Shown here piece by piece: positions 44,591-52,167 of a stretch of 64,000 nucleotides of DNA (position 1 is the first letter of the stretch; every line of letters starts with the position of its first letter). Position numbers and translations under genes: made by a program. The notes under the pieces were generated by a model that ran no database searches, was not told where the DNA came from, and saw nothing but the letters and a program-made list of their open reading frames with translations. Source of the DNA: Microbacterium neungamense (GTDB lineage: Bacteria > Actinomycetota > Actinomycetes > Actinomycetales > Microbacteriaceae). The stretch covers positions 620,001-684,000 of the forward strand of contig NZ_CP069717.1 of NCBI RefSeq assembly GCF_024971095.1, written 5' to 3'.

Positions 44591-45925
44591 GACGTGTTGC
44601 TAAATCCATTGCAGAGCGGCGGAGAGGCAGATCCCTGCCGCGTATGACCGGGCGGTCTTGTCGTAGCGGGAAGCGAGTCCGCGCCACTGCTTCACGAAGT
44701 TGAAGCACCGCTCGACGACGTTGCGGCCCTTGTGGCGCTCCCGTTGCTCATCGCCGAAGTCGATCGGACGGCCCGGACGCTTGCGACGGTGCGCGATCTG
44801 GTCGTCGCGTTCGGGGATCGTGGCCTTGACGCCGCGCTCGCGCAGCCAGGCCCGGTTCCTCTTCGACGGGTAGCCCTTGTCCGCGAGCACCCGGTCCGGC
44901 CTCGTGCGCACAGGCCCTCGGCCGGGGACGTGGATCTCGTCGAGTACGCAGGTGAACATGCTCGTGTCTGCGACCTGCCCGCCAGTGAGGACGAACGCCA
45001 GCGCCCGGGCCTTCCCGTCGCAGACGAGATGGATCTTCGTCGTCAAACCACCCCGTGACCGGCCGATCGCGTGGTCAGGAGGCTCTGGCCCGGACTTCTT
45101 GTAGTTCGACGGATCCCCCTGTGACCCGGGGCAAGGTCGCGCCATGCTGATGGACACGCGCGATCGAGGAATCCACCGACACGACCCAGTCGATCTCGCC
45201 AGCGAGCGACGCCCGCTTCTGCACGTGGGTGAGCAGGTCCTCCCAGACGCCGTCGCTCGCCCACCGGCGGAAGTTCTTATAGATCGTGTTCCAGCTCCCG
45301 AACCGATCGGGCAGGTCTCGCCACGCCGATCCCGTGCGGAACCGCCACGCGGTCGCCTCGACCACCGTGCGCCGATCCACCGGAGGACGGCCCCGTGTCC
45401 TCACCGGCGGGAACACGTCCCGGATCAGCTCCCATTGGCCGGTCACGGGGTGGTTTGAGCACGAAGATCCATCACCTCGTCGACGGGCGCGGGCTTCCGC
45501 TGGTCGTGCTCGTGGGTCCCGGTCAGGCCGGGGATGCGCCGATGTTCCCGGTGCTCATGGATCACCTCAGCGTCGCCCGGGTCGGCCCGGGCAGACCACG
45601 CACCCGACCGGAGCGGGTCCGCGCCGATAAGGCGTACTCGTCGCGCGCGATCCGCACCCATCTGCGCGATCGTGGCATCGTCGCCGTGATCCCCGAGCCG
45701 TCCGACCAGCAAGGAAACCGGAAACGACGCGGCTCCCGTGGCGGCCGACCGGTCAGCTACGACATCGAGGATTACAAGGGCCGCAACGTCGTCGAGCGCG
45801 GCTTCAACGAAGACAAGCAGTGGCGCGGCCTCGCGACGCGCTACGACAAACTCGCGCTCACCTACCGCGGCGGCGCCGTCCTACGAGCCATCACCCTCTG
45901 GCTCAAACGGTTAGGAGACACGCCC
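44590..45925. mobile_element. IS5-family chimera, two copies head to head
   Basis: Outward ends are related inverted repeats: GGACGTGTTGCTAA at 44590 and, reversed at 45925, GGGCGTGTCTCCTAA. Both are flanked by TA (44588-44589; 45926-45927), the 2-bp duplication usual for the IS427 group. Inside, a minus-strand copy (44600-45446) meets the C-terminal half of a diverged plus-strand copy at about 45440-45455, where both share GGCCGGTCACGG. The inner 5' ends are missing, so recombination between two related copies probably produced the structure. Confidence 0.75.
44600..45446 (-). CDS. IS5-family (IS427 group) transposase, two overlapping frames
   Basis: The first frame (45446 to 45075, 123 residues) reads MTGQWELIRDVFPPVRTRGR with RDLPDRFGSWNTIYKNFRRW and SVDSSIARVHQHGA, including the first catalytic Asp. 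The second frame (ending 44600) is +1 relative to it and continues NYKKSGPEPPDHAIGRSRGG, DRVLADKGYPSKRNRAWLRE with the second Asp, and RNVVERCFNFVKQWRGLASR with the Glu. Frameshifting between the two frames is usual in this group. The N-terminus lacks the normal upstream residues because the 5' end is fused to the second copy, so activity is uncertain. Confidence 0.8.
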
Positions 45926-45928
45926 TAG
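45440..45928 (+). pseudogene. IS5-family transposase, C-terminal half of a second copy
   Basis: The plus strand encodes GRSRGGLSTKIHHLVDGRGL, PERVRADKAYSSRAIRTHLR (Asp), RNVVERGFNEDKQWRGLATR (Glu) and a stop that uses the TA of the target duplication. The N-terminal third with the first catalytic Asp is missing. Sequence clearly differs from the minus-strand copy next to it, so two IS subtypes took part. Confidence 0.8.
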
Positions 45929-45931
45929 GCC

Positions 45932-45937
45932 TAGCAT
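45932..45937 (+). promoter_or_regulatory. -10 box of nhaA, just outside the IS5 end
   Basis: TAGCAT is followed by GGAGGGG and the ATG at 45945. The IS5 end is only six bases upstream, so any -35 region now lies inside the IS. Confidence 0.45.
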
Positions 45938-45944
45938 GGAGGGG

Positions 45945-47111
45945 ATGCGCATCTCGGCCAACCCCCTTCGCGGTCAGCAGTTCCCCGCCGTCCTCCTGCT
46001 CGCCGCGGCGGGCCTCGGGCTGCTCCTGGCCAACCTCCCGACGCACGATGCCCTCGCGGGCATCCTGCACACCCACCTCGCCGTCCCCGGCACCGACCTG
46101 GACCTGTCCGTGGCGCACTGGGTGTCCGACGGACTGCTGGCGATCTTCTTCCTGGTGGTCGCGATCGAGCTGCGGCACGAGCTCACCCACGGCGAGCTGA
46201 ACTCGGTGCGCAAGGCCGTGCAGCCGGCAATCGCCGCGACCGGCGGCGTGATCGTGCCGATCGCGCTGTACCTGCTCATCGCGGGCGGCGCGGAGACGCG
46301 GGCGGGCTGGCCGATCCCGACCGCCACCGACATCGCGTTCGCGCTCGGGGTGCTGGCCATGTTCGGCCGCGGCCTGCCGTCCGGGGTGCGGGTGTTCCTG
46401 CTCGCCCTGGCCATCCTCGACGACATCATCGGCATCGTGTTCATCGCCGTGCTGTTCGCGCGCGACGTGAACGTGGCGGCGTTCCTGCTCGCCCTGGCCG
46501 CGGTCGCCGTGTTCTGGCTGCTGAGCCGCTGGCTGCACGCGTCCGGGCACATCGGCATCGCCATCGCCATGGGCGTGGTCGGAGTGCTCACCTGGGGGCT
46601 CGTCGCCGCCTCCGGCATCCACGCCACGATCGCGGGCGTGATGCTCGGGCTGGTGATGGCACCGGTGCCGGCCGAGCGGGTGCGGCACGCACTGGAGCCG
46701 ACGGTGAACGGGTTCATCCTGCCCGTGTTCGCGTTCGTCGCCGCGTTCGTCGTGATCCCCGCCGTCTCGCCGCGGGAGCTGTCGCCGGCGTTCTGGGCGA
46801 TCCTCGTGGCACTGCCGGTCGGCAAGATCATCGGCATCGGCCTGTTCGGCTGGCTGAGCATGCAGATCCGGCCGCGCGGCACGGCACCCGCCCTGGTGTT
46901 CCCCGATCTGCTCGCCGCCGGCGCGCTCGGCGGCATCGGCTTCACGGTGTCGCTGCTGCTGGCGAACCTCGCCTTCGCGGATGACGCCGCGATCCGCGAT
47001 CAGGCGATCCTCGGGGTGCTCGGTGGATCCCTGGTCGCGCTCGCACTGTCGGGCGTGTTCGTCTCGCTGCGCGCGCACTGGTACCGCCGGGTCGCCGCCG
47101 CGGCGGAGTGA
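45945..47111 (+). CDS. nhaA: Na+/H+ antiporter NhaA
   Basis: 388 residues from ATG 45945; ATG 45936 in the same frame overlaps the -10 box and is less likely. The protein exchanges cytoplasmic Na+ for external H+ and has about 12 membrane helices. Diagnostic segments are FFLVVAIELRHELTHGEL, PTATDIAFALGVLAMFG, FLLALAILDDIIGIVFIAVL with the paired ion-binding aspartates, GIHATIAGVMLGL, and LAAGALGGIGFTVSLLLANL. mazG follows after 10 bases. The IS5 chimera immediately upstream may have changed its expression. Confidence 0.96.
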   Translation: MRISANPLRGQQFPAVLLLAAAGLGLLLANLPTHDALAGILHTHLAVPGTDLDLSVAHWVSDGLLAIFFLVVAIELRHELTHGELNSVRKAVQPAIAATGGVIVPIALYLLIAGGAETRAGWPIPTATDIAFALGVLAMFGRGLPSGVRVFLLALAILDDIIGIVFIAVLFARDVNVAAFLLALAAVAVFWLLSRWLHASGHIGIAIAMGVVGVLTWGLVAASGIHATIAGVMLGLVMAPVPAERVRHALEPTVNGFILPVFAFVAAFVVIPAVSPRELSPAFWAILVALPVGKIIGIGLFGWLSMQIRPRGTAPALVFPDLLAAGALGGIGFTVSLLLANLAFADDAAIRDQAILGVLGGSLVALALSGVFVSLRAHWYRRVAAAAE

Positions 47112-47121
47112 GGAGGGCGGC

Positions 47122-47784
47122 ATGACCGCATCGCGTCCGGAGACCGATCCGCCGGCCGTCGCCGACCCGCTGCGCGCAGCGGCGGAGACGATGCGTGCGG
47201 TGCGCGAACGCTGCGTCTGGTCGCAGCGGATCACGCACCGCGACCTCGTCCCGTACCTCGTCGAGGAGGCGCACGAGGTGATCGATGCGGTCGAGGCCGG
47301 AACCAGGGACGAGCTGCGCGAGGAACTCGGCGACCTGCTCTGGCAGGTGCTGTTCCACGCGGCGATCGCCGCGCAGGACCCGGACGCGCCGTTCGACATC
47401 GACGACGTGGCGCGCGGGCTCACCGAGAAGATGGTGCGACGGCATCCGCACGTGTTCGCGGATGCCGTGGCGACGACGCCCGAGGAGGTGCTCGTGCACT
47501 GGAACGCGGCGAAGGCGGCGGAGAAGCGCGAGCGGCGCAGTGTGCTGGACGGCGTGCCGCGGGGCATGCCGGCGCTCGCCCTGGCCCAGAAGCTCCTCGG
47601 CCGCGCCGCACCCGTCGTCGCCGCCCCCACCGAGACCCACGCCCCCGCCACGGAAGCCGAACTGGGCGACGCGCTGCTCGCGCTGGTCGCCCAGGCGCAC
47701 CTGCACGGCTGGGACGCCGAACGCGCCCTCCGCGAGCGCCTCCGCCGCCTCGAAGACGAGGTGCGCGCCGCCGAGCACCCCTGA
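47122..47784 (+). CDS. mazG: Nucleoside triphosphate pyrophosphohydrolase MazG
   Basis: 220 residues from ATG 47122 after GAGGAGGGCGG. MazG hydrolyses NTPs to NMP and pyrophosphate, a house-cleaning and stringent-response role. The metal-binding EExxE ... ExxD motif is present: YLVEEAHEVIDAVEAG and REELGDLLWQVLFHAAIA, then EKMVRRHPHVFADA. It is somewhat shorter than two-domain MazG, with a reduced second half (EAELGDALLALVAQAHLHGW). It probably shares a transcript with nhaA. An IS110 element lies 20 bases downstream. Confidence 0.93.
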   Translation: MTASRPETDPPAVADPLRAAAETMRAVRERCVWSQRITHRDLVPYLVEEAHEVIDAVEAGTRDELREELGDLLWQVLFHAAIAAQDPDAPFDIDDVARGLTEKMVRRHPHVFADAVATTPEEVLVHWNAAKAAEKRERRSVLDGVPRGMPALALAQKLLGRAAPVVAAPTETHAPATEAELGDALLALVAQAHLHGWDAERALRERLRRLEDEVRAAEHP

Positions 47785-47822
47785 CCACCGCTTTCACCGG
47801 GGGAATGCCCCTATGTCCTCTG

Positions 47823-49040
47823 TCAAGCGGCGAGGGCGGGTTGGGCTGGTCGCGGTTGGTAGAGGGTGCCGTCGCGGAGCATGGCGTAGAGGACGTCGGA
47901 GCGGCGTCGAGCTAGGGCGATGAGGGCCTGGTTGTGGCGTTTGCCTTGGGCGATCTTGCGGTCGTAGTAGGCGCGTGATTCGGGGTCTCGGAGTGCGGCG
48001 AACGCGGAGAGGAACATGGTCCGTTTCAGGATCTTGTTCCCGCGCCGGGAGGGATGCTCGCCGCGGATCGAGGTGCCGGATCGTCGGGTCACGGGTGCGA
48101 GGCCGGCGTAGGCGGCGAGGTGCCCGGCAGTGGCGAAGGTCTTGGTGGTGACTTCGGTGAGGAGCCGGGCTGCGGTCCTGACGCCGACTCCGGGCATGCT
48201 CGTCAGGACCGGTTGAAGAGGGTGAGCGTCGACGATCTTCTCGACCTCGATGGCGATCTCATCACGCTGCCGTCGCAACGCCTGGAGCTGCTCTGCGAGC
48301 CTGGGGAGCACCAGCGCGGCGGCGTCGGTGCCGGTCACCACGACGGTCTGCTCGCCGAGCGCGGTCATGATCTCTGCCGCCCAGACACGACCTTTGCGGG
48401 GCGCGTTCTTCAGCAGCCGGTTCCCTAGCCGCTTCTCACCCGCAGTCTTCATCGCCGCCGGCGACGGGTAGCGCTGCAGCAGGTCCAGGATCGCGGGGTG
48501 ATCCAGCCGCGGCCCGAGCACGCGTTCCAGCGCCGGGTGGATTTGGGTGAGCAGACCCCTGATCCGGTTGGAGACCTGGACGATCTGACCGGCGAGGTCG
48601 TCGTCGAACCCGCAGAGCATGCTCAGCTCCGCGACCTTCTCGTCGGCGACCTGGATCGACCGGAGCGTGTGCGGCATGGTGCGGGCCGTTTCGGCGATGA
48701 TCGCCGCGTCTCTCGCGTCGGTCTTCGCCTCACCGGGATGCAGATCCGCGATGCGCCGCATCGCCAACCCCGGCAGGTAACCGACGAGAGCACCTGCGGC
48801 TTGCGCGACCGCGACCGGGAGTGCACCGATCGTCGCGGGTTGATCTACGACCAGCAGCACCACGCCATGCGAGGCGAGCTGGTCGATCACCGCCCGCAAT
48901 TGGCGCTCGTCGTTCGGGAGTGCTCGGTCGAATAGTCGCTTGGCTTCCCGGTCGAGCGCGACCGCGTGATGCTCGCCCTTGCCGACGTCGAGCCCAACGA
49001 ACACGTCGACCTCGTCGTATCTGTCGATGCTGGTGACCAC
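47823..49040 (-). CDS. IS110-family transposase (DEDD recombinase)
   Basis: 405 residues from GTG 49040. The N-terminal RuvC-like half has VFVGLDVGKGEHHAVALDRE and HPGEAKTDARDAAIIAETAR with acidic residues. The C-terminal transposase_20 half has LTSMPGVGVRTAARLLTEVT, LAAYAGLAPVTRRSGTSIRG with the serine, and RRGNKILKRTMFLSAFAALR. Unlike the split copy at 1.7/15.2 kb it is uninterrupted, and it is only distantly similar to it. IS110 enzymes act with a bridge RNA that pairs with donor and target. Confidence 0.93.
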   Translation of the reverse strand: MVTSIDRYDEVDVFVGLDVGKGEHHAVALDREAKRLFDRALPNDERQLRAVIDQLASHGVVLLVVDQPATIGALPVAVAQAAGALVGYLPGLAMRRIADLHPGEAKTDARDAAIIAETARTMPHTLRSIQVADEKVAELSMLCGFDDDLAGQIVQVSNRIRGLLTQIHPALERVLGPRLDHPAILDLLQRYPSPAAMKTAGEKRLGNRLLKNAPRKGRVWAAEIMTALGEQTVVVTGTDAAALVLPRLAEQLQALRRQRDEIAIEVEKIVDAHPLQPVLTSMPGVGVRTAARLLTEVTTKTFATAGHLAAYAGLAPVTRRSGTSIRGEHPSRRGNKILKRTMFLSAFAALRDPESRAYYDRKIAQGKRHNQALIALARRRSDVLYAMLRDGTLYQPRPAQPALAA

Positions 49041-49201
49041 TTCGTCCTCCGCTTCACTCGTGACGGCGTCCGCGGCGGCGCGTCTCGGCATCCACGTTAC
49101 GAACGGCCTCGAGCATGCTCGGGTCCAGCCCCTATCAGCGATCACACACCGCCAACCAGGCCCGGTGACAACACCCCCCGGATCATCGAGGACAGGGGGC
49201 A
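49041..49201 (-). other. Left non-coding end of the IS110 element, possible bridge-RNA region
   Basis: About 160 bases between the transposase start and the element end contain no gene on its strand that looks real. Short inverted segments such as GAGCATGCTC are present. In IS110-group elements this position encodes the bridge RNA. The two-loop fold cannot be established by eye. Confidence 0.35.
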
Positions 49202-49321
49202 GCAATCATGCCGGGCCCGGCAGGCCGTCACCGCCCAGCATGGCCGCCGAGCGGGTCACGAAGAAAGTAACGGGGGCGGACGGAGTCGGGAGGGTTCGCT
49301 CCGACCTGGGAAGATGGACGG

Positions 49322-50620
49322 GTGGCAACCGTGAACCCGCCGCGCGGCATGCGCGACTTCCTCCCCGCTGACAAGGCCCGTCGCGAGCGCGTGCTCGCCG
49401 TCATCCGCGAGCGCTACCGCGCGCACGGCTTCGACGAGATCGAGACGCCCGTCGTCGAGGAGTACGACCGGCTGCACGCCGGGATCGGCGGCGACAACGA
49501 GAAGCTGTCGTACAACATCCTCCGCCGCGGGCTCGACGCCGACGCCATCCGCGCCGCCGCCGACGACCCCGCCGCGCTGTCCGACCTCGGTCTGCGCTAC
49601 GACCTCACGGTGCCGCTGGCGCGCTTCTACGCGAGCAACCGCGGCCAGCTGCCCGGCGTCTTCCGGTCGATCCAGATCGGCCCGGTCTGGCGCGCCGAGC
49701 GCCCGCAGAAGGGCCGCTACCGCCAGTTCGTGCAGTGCGACATCGACATCATGGGCGACGACACCGCCCGCGCCGAGGCCGAGCTGATCGCCGCCTCCCT
49801 GGACACCCTGGACGCGCTCGGGCTCGAGGGCGGCACGGTCCGGGTCAACGATCGCCGGGTGCTGGACTGGATGCTGGGGTCGTTCGGCTTCGCCGAGGCC
49901 GAGCGGCCCGGGGTGCTGATCACCATCGACAAGCTCGACAAGATCGGCCCGGAGGGCGTGACGGCCGAGCTGCGCGACCGCGATGCGACCCCGGATGCCG
50001 TGGACGCGTTCTCCGCGTTCCTCACCCGCCCGCGGACGATGGAGCACCACCCGTACGGCGAACGGCAGATCCGCACCGCCCTGCCGGAGGGCGCCCCCGA
50101 GGAGATCGTCGGTCACCTCGTGGCCCTCGGCGACGCGGTCGCCGCGGCCCGAGCATCCGACGATGCCGGCGACGCCCTCGTGTTCGACCCGTTCCTGGTG
50201 CGCGGCATGGGCTACTACACGGGGACCATCTTCGAGCTCGCACACCCCTCGGTCGGCTACTCGCTGGGCGGCGGCGGCCGCTACGACGGCATGATCGGCC
50301 GCTTCCTCGGTCAGCAGGTGCCCGCCGTCGGCTTCTCGATCGGTTTCGAGCGCATCGTCGACCTCGTCGCCGAGCGGGAGACGGATGCCGCGCCGGCGGT
50401 CGTCCTCGTGCACGACGCCGACGTCCCGGTCGGGGAGCTGATCGCGCACAAGACCGCCGTGCTACGCTCGCTGCCGTCCGGCGGGCGGGTGCGGCTGGAG
50501 CGCCGCACGAAGAACCTCAAGGGCCTGCTCGAGCGCGCCGCCGCCGACGGGTACACCGCCTTCGCCTCCGTGCGCGCCGGCGACGCCCCCGGGACCGCCG
50601 AGGTCAAGCCGCTGATGTGA
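49322..50620 (+). CDS. hisS: Histidyl-tRNA synthetase
   Basis: 432 residues, full-length class II synthetase, from GTG 49322. It charges tRNA-His. Visible motifs are TVNPPRGMRDFLPADKARRE, LRYDLTVPLARFYASNRGQL, motif 2 IQIGPVWRAERPQKGRYRQF followed by VQCDIDIMGDD, the histidine loop LVRGMGYYTGTIFELAH, motif 3 GGGGRYDGMIG with GFSIGFERIVD, and an anticodon-binding C-terminus ending TAEVKPLM. It is free-standing between the IS110 element and a convergent VOC gene. Confidence 0.97.
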   Translation: MATVNPPRGMRDFLPADKARRERVLAVIRERYRAHGFDEIETPVVEEYDRLHAGIGGDNEKLSYNILRRGLDADAIRAAADDPAALSDLGLRYDLTVPLARFYASNRGQLPGVFRSIQIGPVWRAERPQKGRYRQFVQCDIDIMGDDTARAEAELIAASLDTLDALGLEGGTVRVNDRRVLDWMLGSFGFAEAERPGVLITIDKLDKIGPEGVTAELRDRDATPDAVDAFSAFLTRPRTMEHHPYGERQIRTALPEGAPEEIVGHLVALGDAVAAARASDDAGDALVFDPFLVRGMGYYTGTIFELAHPSVGYSLGGGGRYDGMIGRFLGQQVPAVGFSIGFERIVDLVAERETDAAPAVVLVHDADVPVGELIAHKTAVLRSLPSGGRVRLERRTKNLKGLLERAAADGYTAFASVRAGDAPGTAEVKPLM

Positions 50621-50641
50621 CGGGCGGTCGCGGCCCGCCCG

Positions 50642-51157
50642 TCAGGAGCCGGGGGCCTCCGCGAACGACGCCGCCCACTCGGCCACGCGGCGCGCGCTCT
50701 CCTCGTCGGAGAGGTCCTCGACGCGGGTCATGATCGACCAGCGCACCCCGAACGGGTCGCGGATGCTGGCGTAGCGATCGCCGGAGACGAAGGCGGACGG
50801 CGCCTCCCGCACCACCGCGCCGGCCGCGATTGCGCGTTCCACCACCGCGTCCACGTCGGGCACGTACAGGCCGATCGAGTAGCAGTCGTCCTCGCCGGCC
50901 GGCGGCGGCACGAGGCGGTACTGGGGGCTGGGCTCGCCCAGCTGCAGCCGGCCCAGGCCGAAGTCCAGGTCGGCGTGCGCGATCGAGCCGCCGAACTCGG
51001 TCACGTCCACGACCCGGGCGCCGAACACGTCGCGGTAGAACGCGATCGCGCCCGCGGCATCCGGGATCGCGAGGAACGGGGTCAGCGACGTCGCCGAGTT
51101 CGGCCTGCCGTCGGTCGTGTGCTGACCGGTCACGCCGGTCGTCCGTGTGTCTTCCAT
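50642..51157 (-). CDS. VOC-superfamily (glyoxalase/bleomycin-resistance-like) protein
   Basis: 171 residues from ATG 51157. The paired beta-alpha-beta-beta-beta fold is evident: LTPFLAIPDAAGAIAFYRDV with FGARVVDVTEFGGSIAHADL, and YSIGLYVPDVDAVVERAIAA with YASIRDPFGVRWSIMTRVED. The RDPFGVRWSI ending is typical of PhnB-like VOC proteins. Substrate is unknown. It is divergent from an AraC regulator 86 bases away, which may control it. Confidence 0.88.
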   Translation of the reverse strand: MEDTRTTGVTGQHTTDGRPNSATSLTPFLAIPDAAGAIAFYRDVFGARVVDVTEFGGSIAHADLDFGLGRLQLGEPSPQYRLVPPPAGEDDCYSIGLYVPDVDAVVERAIAAGAVVREAPSAFVSGDRYASIRDPFGVRWSIMTRVEDLSDEESARRVAEWAASFAEAPGS

Positions 51158-51231
51158 GGGTCCGACGGTACGGATCGCTCCCTCCGCCGGCTTGAAGATT
51201 CGCGCCAGGATGCCTGGGCATGCCGGCCTCG

Positions 51232-51237
51232 TAGGCT
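51232..51237 (+). promoter_or_regulatory. -10 box for leaderless AraC-family gene
   Basis: TAGGCT, then GGAGCC, then the ATG at 51244. Confidence 0.5.
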
Positions 51238-51243
51238 GGAGCC

Positions 51244-52026
51244 ATGGTCGAGCCCACCCGCGGCATCCTCTTCCCCCGCCGGCTCCCCGACTTCCGCCGC
51301 CTGCCCGCACCGCCATCGGTCGCGCACGCGGCCGCCTGGTTCTGGATCCCGGAATGGGATCTCGCCCCCGGGGAGGTGTCGCCGCAGGCGATCGTCGGCT
51401 ATCCCGCGCTCAACCTCGTCGTCGAAGGCGCGGCCGTCACACTCTGCGGCGCAACGACCCGGGCCGGAATCCGCGAGCTGCGCGGACGCGGCTGGGCGGT
51501 CGGCGCCCTGCTGCGACCGGCGGCCGTGGCCCGCCTGATCGACGACCCGGCGTCGCTGCGCGACCGGGAGACGACCTACCCGGCCCCCGAGCTGCAGGCA
51601 TCCGTCGCGCGGGCGATGGCGAGCGGACCCCGGAGGCACGAGCGCGCCGTGTCGGCGTTCGCCGCGTGGCTGGCCGAGCACGTGGGGGACCAGGACGAGG
51701 TCGCCGCGCATGCGAACGCGATGGCCGACCTGCTGATGGGGGACCCCGAGGTCCGCACGCCGGAGCAGGCGGCGGCGCGGCTGGCCGTGTCGGTGCGCAC
51801 CCTGCAGCGGATGGCCCACCGCTTCGTGGGCCTGCCGCCCGCGGCGATGATCCGCCGCCGTCGTCTGCAGGAGGCCGCCGAGCGCGTGCGGAACGACCCG
51901 GCGGCCGATCTCGCATCGATCGCCGCGGAGTTCGGGTATGCCGACCACGCCCATCTCGCCCGTGAGTTCCGCGCCGTGCTCGGCTTCGCGCCCTCCGAGT
52001 ACCGCGCCCGCCTCGCCGGCACCTGA
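51244..52026 (+). CDS. AraC-family transcriptional regulator
   Basis: 260 residues. The C-terminal third is the double helix-turn-helix: EQAAARLAVSVRTLQRMAHR with FVGLPPAAMIRRRRLQEAAE, and DLASIAAEFGYADHAHLARE with FRAVLGFAPSEYR. The N-terminal part (WFWIPEWDLAPGEVSPQAIV; GYPALNLVVEGAAVTLCGAT) resembles the DUF6597 sensor found in such regulators. The effector is unknown. It is divergent from the VOC gene, its likely target. Confidence 0.92.
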   Translation: MVEPTRGILFPRRLPDFRRLPAPPSVAHAAAWFWIPEWDLAPGEVSPQAIVGYPALNLVVEGAAVTLCGATTRAGIRELRGRGWAVGALLRPAAVARLIDDPASLRDRETTYPAPELQASVARAMASGPRRHERAVSAFAAWLAEHVGDQDEVAAHANAMADLLMGDPEVRTPEQAAARLAVSVRTLQRMAHRFVGLPPAAMIRRRRLQEAAERVRNDPAADLASIAAEFGYADHAHLAREFRAVLGFAPSEYRARLAGT

Positions 52027-52055
52027 CCCTGGCGCGACCCTGGCACGCCCCTGGC

Positions 52056-52143
52056 ACGAGACTTCTGCGACCGCGCGAGACGGCACGAACGGCGGCGCGT
52101 CCCACGCAGGAGGACCTGTCTCACGCCAGACCAGAAGTCTCGT
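52056..52143. repeat. 12-bp inverted repeat between convergent genes
   Basis: ACGAGACTTCTG (52056-52067) and its exact reverse complement CAGAAGTCTCGT (52132-52143) are separated by 64 bases that contain further short GAGAC/GTCTC matches. It lies between the convergent AraC and permease genes and may be a bidirectional terminator or a small mobile repeat. Confidence 0.6.
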
Positions 52144-52167
52144 CCCGACCCGGGGGTCAACGGCGTC

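Larger units (their letters stand above)
47806..49201. mobile_element. IS110-family element, apparently complete
   Basis: One intact transposase gene with a short right non-coding end (about 17 bases) and a long left one (about 160 bases). Short inverted sequences TGCCCCTATGTCCTC (47806-47820) and, reversed, TGCCCCCTGTCCTC (49188-49201) mark the approximate ends. The long left end is the layout of the IS110 group, in which the bridge RNA is made from that side. It separates mazG from hisS. Exact ends and core dinucleotide are not resolved. Confidence 0.7.
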
